From the NCBI GenBank assembly GCA_017647225.1, contig JAGCLA010000006.1:30003-94002 (forward strand): a DNA stretch of 64,000 nucleotides, in the 5' to 3' direction. The notes under the pieces were generated by a model, which had not been told where the DNA came from, ran no database searches, and worked only from the letters and a program-made list of their open reading frames with translations. Shown one piece after another: positions 1 through 9,221 of the stretch (position 1 is its first letter; each line of letters starts with the position of its first letter). The DNA is from Bacteroidaceae bacterium. GTDB lineage: Bacteria > Bacteroidota > Bacteroidia > Bacteroidales > Bacteroidaceae. The translations under genes and the position numbers were made by a program.

Positions 1-849
1 GGTGTGTCCTTCGTTCTTGAAACGCATATTGCGGTAGTTCAATCCTGCGTATGCATCGACAACACCGCTGCTGTAGTTGAAATTGCCTCCCGCGTTGAAT
101 CCTCCGCGAGTGTCGGCTCCGGCTTGTGCGCTGCCGTAATATCCTGCCTTGCGGTCACGCTTCAGGATAATATTGATTATTCCGGCTGTTCCCTCGGGCG
201 AATGTTTTGCCGAAGGGTTGGTGATGACCTCAATTCTTTCGATAGAGCCTGCCGGCAACTGTTGCAGAATGTCGCCTTGGTTGTCGCCTGTCAGTCCGCT
301 TGCCTTGCCGTTTATCCACACCGTTACACTCTCGCTGCCACGTAATGAAACAGCACCTTCGGTATCGACCTCTACCGACGGTATATCGGCAAGCACGTCG
401 CTTGCTGTGCCACCGGTGTTGGCAATGCTTTGGTCAACGGTGAAGACACGCTTGTCTATGTCGAAGCTCATCTGTGAGCGCTGTTCGGTAACTACAACCT
501 CTTTCAGCAACTTCCTGTCGCTCCTGAGCTTTATTGTTCCCAATTTGTGTAAGGAGCCCGTTATGCTTACATTACAGCTGTCGCTTATGTAGCCTACATA
601 GGAAAACTTGACGGTGTATTTGCCTTTCTTTATATTAGGTATCTCAAATACTCCTTCATCATCACTGCTGACTCCTGCTATGGGTGTGTTGCTGCCTTCG
701 GGAACAACGGCAACCGTAACGAATCCCAAAGGCTCGTTGCTCTCGCTGTCAATGACTTTGCCGCTTATTCCGCCTGTAGCCTGTGCCGTTATGCCTAATG
801 GCAGAGCAAGCAGGAACAGGAATAGGATATTTTTTATTGTATTGTTCAA
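1..849 (-). CDS. TonB-dependent-receptor-like outer membrane protein (partial, N-terminal 283 codons)
   Basis: The reverse strand is open from a TTG at 849 to the window edge. The translation starts with a basic-hydrophobic signal peptide ending near LGITAQ, followed by a carboxypeptidase-regulatory-like beta-sandwich (about residues 27-105, GGISGKVIDSESNEPLGF) and a receptor plug domain (about 110-230, with SIERIEVITNPSAKHSPEG and a GIINIILK strand), then the start of the barrel. This is the layout of the outer-membrane beta-barrel family of TonB-dependent receptors. The TTG is chosen because a stop codon, that of the upstream tolC gene, lies four codons before it in frame and no ATG precedes the signal peptide. 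The gap to the tolC stop is 12 nt, so it is probably the last gene of the efflux operon. The substrate cannot be told; the C-terminal barrel is outside the window. Confidence 0.85.
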   Translation of the reverse strand, partial: MNNTIKNILFLFLLALPLGITAQATGGISGKVIDSESNEPLGFVTVAVVPEGSNTPIAGVSSDDEGVFEIPNIKKGKYTVKFSYVGYISDSCNVSITGSLHKLGTIKLRSDRKLLKEVVVTEQRSQMSFDIDKRVFTVDQSIANTGGTASDVLADIPSVEVDTEGAVSLRGSESVTVWINGKASGLTGDNQGDILQQLPAGSIERIEVITNPSAKHSPEGTAGIINIILKRDRKAGYYGSAQAGADTRGGFNAGGNFNYSSGVVDAYAGLNYRNMRFKNEGHT

Positions 850-861
850 GTGTCGTACTTT

Positions 862-2178
862 TTATTTGATGAATTCGGTGATTTTACCGCTTATCTGCAT
901 CAATGATATTTCGCAAAGCTTTGTATCATATTCTACCGAAAGCAGGCGCTCTTCGGCATCGAGCAGGCTCTGTTGCGCCTCACGCATCTCAATACCTGAA
1001 AGGTCACCTAACATATAACGTTCTTTGGCTATCTCGTGGTTCTCTCTTGCTGTGATAACGTTTGTCTTTTCGAGTTCAAGCAGTTGCAGATTGTTCTGGT
1101 ATGCGTGCCAAAGGTTTCCGAGGTCTGCCTTCAGTGAGAGCTCAAGCTTGTCGTGTGTGAGCTTTACATTCTCCATTTCAATCTTGGCATTGCGCATCTC
1201 GCGACGACGGTTGCCGTCCCATAGGTTGAATCCTATGCTTATGCCTACATTGCCGCCCCATGCATTACGGCGTATCAAGGTGTTGTTGCCGTATCTGTTG
1301 AAGCCGTAATCGTATCCTGCCCTGAACTTTACATACGGATAATTGCGCGACAGCACCTTCTTGTAATCCAACTGTGCCAATGTGTTGCTCTGTGTGGCAA
1401 GCAACAGCGATGCATTGTTGCTGAGTGTCTTGTTCCATAAATCGGCAAAATCGAGCGTGTCGTTGATGACTATGTCCTTTTCTTCGGTTTCGATAGGTGT
1501 ATATACCTGGTCTATCGCCATCATTTCGTTAAGTGCGATACGTGATGTGATAACAACCTCCTGCTGTTTCATAAACTGTGCGCTGTCGGCGTTGAAATCG
1601 ACTTTTGCCTGTTGGTAGTCGAGGCGTGAGAAGTTACCGATGTTATAACGCTCTTCGACAATGCGTAAACGCTCTTTTGAGAGCTGTACGGCATTGTAAT
1701 AGTTTATAAGTCGCAATCTCTGCTGAAGGAAATTGTAGTATTCAGCCGCCATGTTCGCAATGAAATCCTCTATCGCTATACGGGTGTTCGTTTCTCCCAT
1801 GCGCTCAAGTTCTTTCAGTTGCTTATAGTTGGTGCTTACCTTGAAACCTTCGAAAATGGTCCAGTTGAGTCCTATCCCTGCGCTTGCTGTCTGGTCAAAG
1901 ACATTGCGTGTCTTGTCAATCTCGCCTGTCGCGCGTAGTTCGGAATTGTTGCTGTTCAACTGTGCGTCATATCCTGCGCTCAAGTCGAGTGTTGGCAGGT
2001 ATCCTGCATTGGCAAGAGTAGCATTGTTGTGGCTTATCACCTCTTCGTTACGTGCAATGCGTAGTGAATAGTTGTTTTCCAGGCCTATCTCAATGCATCT
2101 GCTCAATGTATATACTTGCTCTTGGGCATTTGCGAACAATGCCGGTATAATTAACAGTGATAATATCAGTCGTTTCAT
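862..2178 (-). CDS. TolC-family outer membrane efflux protein
   Basis: 438 aa, signal peptide at residues 1-18 (ending ALFANAQ), then two outer-membrane-efflux repeats of long helices and short strands typical of the TolC/OprM family. It should form the trimeric outer-membrane duct of a tripartite pump. It begins inside the last codons of the RND pump gene (4 nt overlap), which suggests translational coupling, and the adaptor gene lies upstream of the pump. The order adaptor-pump-TolC is the standard RND operon order in Bacteroidetes. The substrate is unknown. A second TolC homologue, at 10002, stands apart from any pump gene. Confidence 0.93.
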   Translation of the reverse strand: MKRLILSLLIIPALFANAQEQVYTLSRCIEIGLENNYSLRIARNEEVISHNNATLANAGYLPTLDLSAGYDAQLNSNNSELRATGEIDKTRNVFDQTASAGIGLNWTIFEGFKVSTNYKQLKELERMGETNTRIAIEDFIANMAAEYYNFLQQRLRLINYYNAVQLSKERLRIVEERYNIGNFSRLDYQQAKVDFNADSAQFMKQQEVVITSRIALNEMMAIDQVYTPIETEEKDIVINDTLDFADLWNKTLSNNASLLLATQSNTLAQLDYKKVLSRNYPYVKFRAGYDYGFNRYGNNTLIRRNAWGGNVGISIGFNLWDGNRRREMRNAKIEMENVKLTHDKLELSLKADLGNLWHAYQNNLQLLELEKTNVITARENHEIAKERYMLGDLSGIEMREAQQSLLDAEERLLSVEYDTKLCEISLMQISGKITEFIK

Positions 2179-5100
2179 TTATCCTCTTTTTTTATGCGTT
2201 CTGTTGAAATGTAACTGTATATCGCAGGTACTATGTACATGGTGAGGATTGTTGAGAACAACATTCCACCTACAACGGCTGTACCCATTGCTATACGTTG
2301 GTTAGCTCCCTCGCCTGTAGCGAATATCAAAGGCATCAAGCCAAGCATTGTCGATACGCTTGTCATGAGAATAGGGCGCAGACGCTGTAATGAAGCACTG
2401 CGTATGGCTTCCATCTTGTTCTCTCCGCTCTCTTGCTTCTGGTTGGCGAACTCTACAATGAGAATACCGTTCTTTGCTACAAGACCAATGAGCATGATGA
2501 TACCGATCTGGCTGAACAGGTTCATTGTTATGTCGTTGATACTCATGAATATCAATGCTCCTGCAATGGCCAAAGGCACTGTGAGCATAATAATCAACGG
2601 GTCTTTGAAACTTTCGAACTGCGCTGCAAGAATGAGGTATATAAGTACCAAAGCCAAGATAAATGCGAACATAAGGCTCGATGAACTCTCGCGGAACTCT
2701 TTTGAGTCACCAGTCAAGGCTGTGCGGAATGTCTCGTCAAGCACCTCTTCGGCAATTTTGTCCATTTCGTCAAGTCCGTCGCCAATGGTCTTTCCGTCGG
2801 CCAAGCCTGCGGATATTGTTGCCGAAAGGAAACGGTTGTAGTGGTAGAGCTTAGGAGGTGTTACGGACTCGACAAATTCAACAAGGTTGTCGAGAGGAAT
2901 CATTTCGCCTCGGTCGCTACGTATATAAATGGACTTTACGCTTGTCGGGGTGTTGCGCTGTATGCGGTTCACCTGTCCGATAATCTCATACTGTTTGCCG
3001 TTCATGTAGAAATAGCCCATACGCTGTCCGCTGAGGCCGTATTGCAATGTCTCGGCAATATCGCGTACGCTGGCACCCATTGTACCTGCCTTGTCGCGGT
3101 TTATGTTTACACGTACCTCGGGGCTGGTGAACTTCAAATCGACATCAGCCATACGGAAAGTGGGGTTGTCATTTACCCTTACAAGGAATTCGGGCAATAC
3201 TTTCTCCAACTTCTCCAAACTTACGGCCTGAATTACATATTGCACAGGCATGCTTCCGCGACGGCCACCGAACGAAGACTGCTGCTGTACGAATGAGCGT
3301 GCCTTGGTCTTGGTGCTCAACGCCTCGGTCAGCTTGCTTGCCATTTCCATCTGTGAATAGTCGCGCTCGCCAAGGTCTTTCAGAGTTATTCTGATATTAC
3401 CGCTACCGCCTGACACACGCGATGTAACCGACTCTGCGTCTGGGATTATCGAATCGACCAGCATGGTGATATCTTCGGTGTAGTCGCGCATATATTCATA
3501 GCTTACACCCTCGGCTCCTCTTGTGGTGATGGTTATCTGCGAACGGTCCTCAAGTGGTGCCATTTCCGAAGGTATTGTACTCCATAACCAACCGATAAGC
3601 ACAAATGTGATAATGGTTACAGGTATTGATATCCATCTTCTTTTGAGGAATGAGTCAAGCGATTTTTCGTATATGTTGTTCAATCCTGCAAAGAATGGCT
3701 CGGTTTTGCGGTAGAACCATTTCTGTTCCTTGCGTCTTTTAAGAATTTTTGTTGCAAGCATAGGGGTGAATGTCAATGCGGCAAACGATGAAATAATCAC
3801 CGAACCGGCAACGACAAAACTGAACTCTCGGAATAAGCGTCCGCTTGTACCCTCCATGAACACGATAGGCAAGAATACCGCCACAAGGGTAACGGTTGTT
3901 GAAATTACCGCGAAGAAAATCTCTTTAGAACCCTCGATTCCGGCTTTGAATGGTCGCATGCCTTGTTCAATGCGAATGTAAATGTTTTCGGTCATCACAA
4001 TGGCATCATCGACCACAAGACCTACCGAAAGGACAACGGCAAGCATGGTGAGTACGTTTATCGAGAAACCTGCTATGTACATTACGAAGAATGCGCCGAT
4101 AAGTGATACCGGAATTACGATACACGGAATGAGGGTTACGCGCCAGTCGCGCAAGAAAAGGAAGATGATGATGATTACAAGCACGAATGCTTCATAAACG
4201 GTGCTCTTTACCTCGTCGATTGATGCGCGTATGAACTTTGTGCTGTCGAAACCGTAAGAGTATGTTATATCCTCGGGGAGGTCTTTCTTCATGGATTCCA
4301 TACGCTCATATACGGCATCGGCAATCTCAATGTGGTTTGCTCCCGGTTGCGGTATAACAACGACACCGACCATAGGCACACCGTTCATCTTCATGTAGCT
4401 CTTGATGTCGGCAGGGCCAAGTTCGGCATAGCCTACATCGCTGACACGTACGACATTGCCGTTGCTCTCTTTGAGAATGATGTTATTGAACTCTTTGGCG
4501 GTGTGCATCTGTCCCATTGTACGAAGGGTAAGCTCCATTGTGTTACCCTCGATGCTACCTGACGGCAACTCGACATTCTCACTGGTAACGGCATTCTTTA
4601 TGTCGATAGGCGTGATGCCGTATGCCGACATCTTTATAGGGTCGAGCCATATACGCATAGAGTAGCGCTTTTCTCCCCAAATCTGCACACCACTCACGTC
4701 GGGGATAGTCTGTAGCTGCTCTTTTACTGTAAGGTCGGCTATTTCGCTGAGCTCAAGCAATGAGCGCTTGTCGCTCTGTATGGCAACCATAAGGATAGGG
4801 GTTGCATCTGCATCGGCCTTTGATACGGTAGGGGGGTCGCAGTCGCGTGGAAGGTAACGCTGTGCGCGTGAAACCTTGTCGCGAACGTCGTTTGCAGCTG
4901 TTTCAAGGTCAACCGAGAGCTCGAACTCTACTGTTATGCGGCACTGTCCCTGCTGGCTGACACTCGATAGTGAACGTATGCCGGGAATACCGTTGATGTT
5001 CTGCTCAAGAGGCTCTGTAATCTGGTTCTCGATAACATCGGCATTGGCTCCTGCATAGCTACAGGTAACGGAAATGATTGGGTTATCGACCGACGGGTAT

Positions 5101-5207
5101 TCACGTACACCGAGGGTGTTGTAACCGATGAAACCAAAAAGCAGTATTATGATTGTGAGTACAGTCGCAAGTACGGGCCTGCGGATACTCAATTCCGAAA
5201 TATTCAT
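2175..5207 (-). CDS. RND efflux pump, inner-membrane transporter (HAE1/AcrB-like)
   Basis: 1010 aa, the expected size for a hydrophobe/amphiphile efflux RND protein. The first transmembrane helix follows the SIRRPVLATV start; the periplasmic porter region carries the typical DVRDKVSRAQRYLPRD stretch; the central membrane block has GLVVDDAIVMTENI, where the two aspartates match the proton-relay pair of AcrB TM4. A second repeat follows with LAAQFESFKDPLIIM and AKNGILIVEFANQ. It would use the proton gradient to export amphiphilic compounds through the TolC protein encoded next. It overlaps tolC by 4 nt and lies 21 nt after the adaptor gene. Sequence resembles the MdtB/MexF-type branch, but the substrate (drugs, bile salts, detergents) is only inferred. 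Confidence 0.95.
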   Translation of the reverse strand: MNISELSIRRPVLATVLTIIILLFGFIGYNTLGVREYPSVDNPIISVTCSYAGANADVIENQITEPLEQNINGIPGIRSLSSVSQQGQCRITVEFELSVDLETAANDVRDKVSRAQRYLPRDCDPPTVSKADADATPILMVAIQSDKRSLLELSEIADLTVKEQLQTIPDVSGVQIWGEKRYSMRIWLDPIKMSAYGITPIDIKNAVTSENVELPSGSIEGNTMELTLRTMGQMHTAKEFNNIILKESNGNVVRVSDVGYAELGPADIKSYMKMNGVPMVGVVVIPQPGANHIEIADAVYERMESMKKDLPEDITYSYGFDSTKFIRASIDEVKSTVYEAFVLVIIIIFLFLRDWRVTLIPCIVIPVSLIGAFFVMYIAGFSINVLTMLAVVLSVGLVVDDAIVMTENIYIRIEQGMRPFKAGIEGSKEIFFAVISTTVTLVAVFLPIVFMEGTSGRLFREFSFVVAGSVIISSFAALTFTPMLATKILKRRKEQKWFYRKTEPFFAGLNNIYEKSLDSFLKRRWISIPVTIITFVLIGWLWSTIPSEMAPLEDRSQITITTRGAEGVSYEYMRDYTEDITMLVDSIIPDAESVTSRVSGGSGNIRITLKDLGERDYSQMEMASKLTEALSTKTKARSFVQQQSSFGGRRGSMPVQYVIQAVSLEKLEKVLPEFLVRVNDNPTFRMADVDLKFTSPEVRVNINRDKAGTMGASVRDIAETLQYGLSGQRMGYFYMNGKQYEIIGQVNRIQRNTPTSVKSIYIRSDRGEMIPLDNLVEFVESVTPPKLYHYNRFLSATISAGLADGKTIGDGLDEMDKIAEEVLDETFRTALTGDSKEFRESSSSLMFAFILALVLIYLILAAQFESFKDPLIIMLTVPLAIAGALIFMSINDITMNLFSQIGIIMLIGLVAKNGILIVEFANQKQESGENKMEAIRSASLQRLRPILMTSVSTMLGLMPLIFATGEGANQRIAMGTAVVGGMLFSTILTMYIVPAIYSYISTERIKKEDK

Positions 5208-5228
5208 CTATTGTCTGTTTTAATGTGG

Positions 5229-6302
5229 TTATTCAAAAACGGCAATTTTAACGTCTGAACCCTTGCGTAACTGCAGTGTTCCTGATGTGAGGATTGTGTC
5301 ACCCTCCTGCAAACCGTCAAGAATCTGGACTTCGCTCTCGGTACGTATTCCTGTAATTACATCAACAGGGTCTGCCTTTCCGTTGCGGAAAACAAACACT
5401 TTGTTTTTGCCCATTTCGGGAACAATGGCTTCTGCAGGTATTGCAATGGCATCGGCTATTTCTTTCTGCTTCAAACGTATGTCGGCATACTGTCCGGGCA
5501 TAAGCTCGCCTTTTGTGTTTGCGTAGCGTGCGCGTACAAGCAATGAACGTGTCTGTGCTTCAAGGGCCGATTCGGTAGCATATACCTGTGCTTTGAATGT
5601 GTTGAGGTTGCCATCGACACGGAATTCGAGGTTTGTTCCTTTCTTGATGTCTGTGGCATATCTTTCAGCAACAGAGAACTCTATCTTGATAGGGGTCATT
5701 GATGTCAGTTTGGCAATGACAGTGGTCGGTGATGCGTATGCTCCGACACTCACCTGACGCAAACCGATAACACCGTCGAATGGTGCACGCAACTCGGTCA
5801 TTTCAATCTGTGCCTGAATCTTCTCTATATCGGCATTCAATGCTGCGAGTTCGGTCTTTACAATTTCAAGAGCCTCTTTACTTACGGCGTCCTTCTGTAA
5901 TAGCGCGCTCTGGCGATATACTCTCTCCTCGGCAAGTGGAACCTGAGCCTCAAGGCGTTTCAACTGCGCCTGTAGCTGTGCGTCGTTGATTTTTGCAAGC
6001 AGTGTGCCTTTCTCGACAAAACTGCCCTCCTCAAAGAATATATCGGTTATTTTTCCCGATGTTTCGAATGACAAATCAACCTCTTCGTCAGGGACAAGGC
6101 TACCCACGACAGGTATCTCATCTGTCAATAGATGAGGCTCAATGATTTTTGCATTTACACTCAAGACCTTTTTTGTGACTTTGTGTTTCATTTCGGCTTG
6201 AGCCAATTCTTTGTTCTGTTGTGGCATAAGTTTGAAATATCCCCACACTCCGACTGCAATTACAAGAGCTGCGACAAGCCCCCATTTTAATTTTTTGTTC
6301 AT
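5229..6302 (-). CDS. RND efflux periplasmic adaptor (membrane fusion protein)
   Basis: 357 aa with an N-terminal membrane anchor (residues 6-25), a lipoyl-like hairpin split by an alpha-helical coiled coil (LSFETSGKITDIFFEEGSF, then a helical segment around 110-165, then ELRAPFDGVIGLRQVSVGAY), a beta-barrel domain and a membrane-proximal domain. This is the AcrA/MdtA layout; it bridges the inner-membrane pump and the outer-membrane TolC. First gene of the efflux operon, with a Bacteroidetes -7 element about 40 nt upstream. No local TetR or AraC regulator is visible beside it; the divergent gene is efp. Confidence 0.94.
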   Translation of the reverse strand: MNKKLKWGLVAALVIAVGVWGYFKLMPQQNKELAQAEMKHKVTKKVLSVNAKIIEPHLLTDEIPVVGSLVPDEEVDLSFETSGKITDIFFEEGSFVEKGTLLAKINDAQLQAQLKRLEAQVPLAEERVYRQSALLQKDAVSKEALEIVKTELAALNADIEKIQAQIEMTELRAPFDGVIGLRQVSVGAYASPTTVIAKLTSMTPIKIEFSVAERYATDIKKGTNLEFRVDGNLNTFKAQVYATESALEAQTRSLLVRARYANTKGELMPGQYADIRLKQKEIADAIAIPAEAIVPEMGKNKVFVFRNGKADPVDVITGIRTESEVQILDGLQEGDTILTSGTLQLRKGSDVKIAVFE

Positions 6303-6341
6303 ATTTTGCGATGTTTTTCTGTTCTAAACTGTTACAACCTG

Positions 6342-6349
6342 CAAAGTTA
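6342..6349 (-). promoter_or_regulatory. -7 element of the efflux operon
   Basis: The reverse strand reads TAACTTTG, a match to TANNTTTG, about 40 nt before the adaptor ATG. The -33 side is weak (TTTA near 6368). Predicted start of transcription lies about 7 nt downstream. Confidence 0.5.
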
Positions 6350-6437
6350 GGTAAAATCCGTAAAGTGTAAAAATGTTAAATCTTAAATTATATATATTAT
6401 ATGTTATTTATAATAACAATTTCGTTTTGTACATATA

Positions 6438-6472
6438 TTTGTTTTTTTCTTCGTTCGTTTTTCATATATTTG
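6438..6472 (+). promoter_or_regulatory. Promoter of the efp operon
   Basis: TTTG at 6438-6441 and TATATTTG at 6465-6472, spaced 23 nt, slightly longer than the usual 19-21. A second TATATTTG lies at 6434-6441. Predicted 5' leader about 65 nt. Confidence 0.5.
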
Positions 6473-6544
6473 TACCCGATTTGCGAAAAGGGCTTTGCTC
6501 TTGCGCCTTAAAACGAATAATTTTAACAAAAAACAGATAATATT

Positions 6545-7111
6545 ATGATTAACTCTCAAGACATTAAAATCGGTACCGCTATCCGTATGGATGGCAAATT
6601 GTATTTTTGCATAGACTTCTTGCATGTAAAACCAGGTAAGGGTAACACTTTCATGCGTACAAAGTTGAAGGACGTTGTTGACGGTTACGTTTTGGAACGT
6701 CGTTTCAATATCGGTGAGAAACTTGAAGATGTTCGTGTTGAGCGTCGTCCTTATCAGTATCTCTATCAGGAGGGTAACGAGTATGTTTTCATGAATCAGG
6801 AGACTTTCGAGCAGGTTAACATCTCAGGTGAGCAGATCAACGGTGTTGCTTTCATGAAGGAGGGTATGACTCTTGAAGTTGTAACTGACGCTTCAACAGA
6901 GACAATCCTTTTTGCTGACATGCCTCTTAAGGTTGTTTTGGCTGTTACATACACTGAGCCAGGTCTAAAGGGCGATACAGCTACAAACACAACAAAGCCT
7001 GCTACATTGGAGACCGGTGCTGAAATCCGCGTTCCTCTCTTCATCAACGAAGGTGAGCTCGTTGAGGTTGACACTCGCGACGGCTCGTACGTAGGTCGTG
7101 TAAAAGCCTAA
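6545..7111 (+). CDS. efp: Translation elongation factor P
   Basis: 188 aa, the standard EF-P length. N-terminal KOW-like domain followed by two OB domains. The loop that reaches the ribosomal peptidyl-transferase centre reads KPGKGNTF (residues 29-36), with Lys32 at the position that other species modify. EF-P relieves ribosome stalling at polyproline stretches. No EpmA/EpmB or rhamnosyltransferase gene is nearby, so the type of modification cannot be told. First gene of a five-gene plus-strand run that ends at the terminator at 9972. Confidence 0.97.
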   Translation: MINSQDIKIGTAIRMDGKLYFCIDFLHVKPGKGNTFMRTKLKDVVDGYVLERRFNIGEKLEDVRVERRPYQYLYQEGNEYVFMNQETFEQVNISGEQINGVAFMKEGMTLEVVTDASTETILFADMPLKVVLAVTYTEPGLKGDTATNTTKPATLETGAEIRVPLFINEGELVEVDTRDGSYVGRVKA

Positions 7112-7158
7112 GTCTTGATTCATCGAGAATGTGATGACTGCGTGGTTGTCCCATTTTG

Positions 7159-8220
7159 ATGAACCGACATAAGAACACAAGTAAAAAAAATAACAAATTG
7201 TTGTACTCTATAATTGTCCCGGTTTACAACAGACCCGACGAGATAAACAAACTTCTCGAAAGTCTGGCGGCTCAGACGGTAAAACCATTTGAGTTGGTGA
7301 TTATAGAGGATGGCTCAGAAGAACGGTGTGACCATCTGCTCGATGGCTACCGTTCTTCTTTTACTATCAATTATCATTACAAGAAGAACGAGGGCAGGTG
7401 CGAGGCGCGTAACTATGGACTGGAGCGTGCCAATGGCGACTATATGCTCTTCTTCGACTCCGATGTGATTCTTCCGCCCTTCTATTTCGAAAGGCTTGAA
7501 ACGGCAATGGGCGCTTCGCCCTGCGACTGCTTTGGTGGTCCCGATGCTGCCGATGCCTCTTTCTCCGATATGCAGAAAGCTGTCAGCCATGCGATGACAT
7601 CGTTTTGGACAACGGGTGGAATACGTGGCGGTAAGGTCGTTATGGAGAAATTCTGTCCGCGCACATTCAACATGGGCATTTCAAGAAAGGTCTATGAGAC
7701 GGTGGGCGGTTTCAATGATATGTTGGGTGAGGATATCGACTTGAGCCTGCGCATACGAAAGGCCGGTTTTGATATTAAACTTATCCGTGAGGCTTTTGTG
7801 TATCATAAGCGCCGTATCGACTTTGCCCGTTTCTTCAAGCAGGTCAATACTTTTGGTCAGGCGCGTATCTGGTTACAACTTATCCACCCAGGCTCCATGA
7901 AGGCGGTACATACAGCGCCGGCATTGTTGCTTATAATGGCTATATTGTTGGTGGCGGCATCATTCTTCTGCCCATGGCTATTGCTCTTGCCGTTGCTTTA
8001 TGCCTTACTTATATTCTTTGATTCTCTTGCGAAAAATCGCAGTCTGAATGTGGCAATCCTTTCTGTGGCGGCAGCTGCTGTTCAGATAACGGGCTACGGC
8101 TCTGGTTTCCTGAAGGCTTTCTGGTATAAGATGGTGCTTAAACAGCCTTTGGAAACAAAACGTAATCTCATTAATTTGATGAACAAGGATTATGGAACAG
8201 AAAACAAGAAAGAGCATTAA
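7159..8220 (+). CDS. Family 2 glycosyltransferase, membrane-anchored
   Basis: 353 aa from the ATG at 7159; a TTG one codon earlier is possible but less likely. N-terminal GT-A fold: IVPVYNRPDEINKLLESLA start, VIIEDGSEERC, the metal-binding FDSDV near residue 99, and the catalytic GEDIDLSLRIRKAG near residue 190. The C-terminal third has two or three hydrophobic helices (around residues 255-325), which would hold it at the cytoplasmic face of the inner membrane. Acceptor and sugar donor are unknown; a role in surface glycan or glycolipid assembly is likely. Its last 29 nt overlap radC. Confidence 0.88.
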   Translation: MNRHKNTSKKNNKLLYSIIVPVYNRPDEINKLLESLAAQTVKPFELVIIEDGSEERCDHLLDGYRSSFTINYHYKKNEGRCEARNYGLERANGDYMLFFDSDVILPPFYFERLETAMGASPCDCFGGPDAADASFSDMQKAVSHAMTSFWTTGGIRGGKVVMEKFCPRTFNMGISRKVYETVGGFNDMLGEDIDLSLRIRKAGFDIKLIREAFVYHKRRIDFARFFKQVNTFGQARIWLQLIHPGSMKAVHTAPALLLIMAILLVAASFFCPWLLLLPLLYALLIFFDSLAKNRSLNVAILSVAAAAVQITGYGSGFLKAFWYKMVLKQPLETKRNLINLMNKDYGTENKKEH

Positions 8221-8884
8221 GGAGTGGCCTTTGGATGAACGTCCGCGTGAAAAGGCGGTAAAGAACGGAATATCTTCGCTGAGCAATTCCGAGCTTATGG
8301 CTATATTGATAGGGTCGGGTACACCTGACGAGTCAGCGGTAGAGCTTATGCAGAAGGTGCTTGCATCGTGCAACGACAGTATTGCAAGGTTGGCGCGTCT
8401 GACAGTCGATGACCTTTGTCTGTTCAAGGGTATAGGCCCTGCAAAGGCTCTGACTATTGTTGCGGCATGCGAATTGTGGAAACGTCGTGAGGGTGATGAC
8501 ATTACCCGTACAAAATATATAAAGTCGTCGCAGGACCTGTTCAGGTATTTCCATCCCATGCTGTGTGACCTTAATGTGGAGCAATGTCATGTGCTGATGC
8601 TGAACAGCAAGAACGGGGTGATTGATAGTGCACTCATCGGCAGCGGCGGCTTGACTGCTACGACTGTTGATATACGTCTTGTGATACGTGAGGCGCTTAT
8701 GAAACGTGCTACGGCCATTGCACTTTGCCACAACCACCCTTCGGGGAATATAAATCCAAGCAGGGATGATAACGAACTGACAAAGAACCTTCGCGATGCG
8801 TGCAGGGTTATGAATATAAGGTTCCTCGACCATATTATAGTTGCCGGTGACAGATACTACAGCTATAACGACGAGGGAGTATGA
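8192..8884 (+). CDS. radC: RadC/JAB-family protein
   Basis: 230 aa. N-terminal helix-hairpin-helix UPF0758 part (LSNSELMAILIGSGT, LCLFKGIGPAKALTI) and a C-terminal JAB/MPN metal-binding domain with the signature CHNHPSGNINPSRDD around residues 182-196. Traditionally called a DNA repair protein, but the RadC repair role has been questioned in the literature; the sequence shows a likely zinc isopeptidase-like fold. It overlaps the glycosyltransferase gene by 29 nt, and the SufT-like gene follows after 10 nt. Confidence 0.93.
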   Translation: MEQKTRKSIKEWPLDERPREKAVKNGISSLSNSELMAILIGSGTPDESAVELMQKVLASCNDSIARLARLTVDDLCLFKGIGPAKALTIVAACELWKRREGDDITRTKYIKSSQDLFRYFHPMLCDLNVEQCHVLMLNSKNGVIDSALIGSGGLTATTVDIRLVIREALMKRATAIALCHNHPSGNINPSRDDNELTKNLRDACRVMNIRFLDHIIVAGDRYYSYNDEGV

Positions 8885-8894
8885 TTGAACGATT

Positions 8895-9206
8895 ATGGAA
8901 AAGATTGAGCTTGAACAGAAAATAGTTGAGATGATAAAGACTGTGTATGACCCTGAAATACCTGTCAATATCTACGATTTGGGACTTATATATCGCATTG
9001 AGGTAAAGGAAGACAATGCGGTGGAAATTGATATGACTCTTACCGCACCGAACTGCCCTGCCGCAGATTTCATGATGGAGGATGTCCGCATGAAGGTGGA
9101 ATCTATCGAGGGAGTGAGTTCTCTTGCACTTAACCTTGTCTTTGAGCCAGAATGGAGCCATGACCTCATGACCGAGGAGGCTAAACTGGAACTTGGCTTG
9201 CTCTAA
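8895..9206 (+). CDS. SufT/MIP18-like iron-sulfur assembly protein (DUF59)
   Basis: 103 aa, a single DUF59 domain with the hallmark stretch TVYDPEIPVNIYDLGLIYRI and the TAPNCPAADFMMEDV loop carrying the conserved cysteine. Proteins of this family help mature Fe-S clusters (SufT, Cia2/MIP18 homologues). No other suf genes are in the window, so the link to the SUF pathway is by family only. Confidence 0.88.
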   Translation: MEKIELEQKIVEMIKTVYDPEIPVNIYDLGLIYRIEVKEDNAVEIDMTLTAPNCPAADFMMEDVRMKVESIEGVSSLALNLVFEPEWSHDLMTEEAKLELGLL

Positions 9207-9221
9207 TTGAAAACTATTACT

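Noticed and set aside
2233-2841. 202-codon plus-strand frame inside the RND pump gene
   Set aside because: Shadow of the pump gene on the opposite strand; no signal, promoter or recognisable domain.
6404-6625. 73-codon minus-strand frame upstream of efp
   Set aside because: Covers the efp promoter and start region; composition is that of AT-rich intergenic DNA read in frame.
8333-8968. 211-codon minus-strand frame across radC and the SufT-like gene
   Set aside because: Opposes two well-supported genes and has no domain or promoter.
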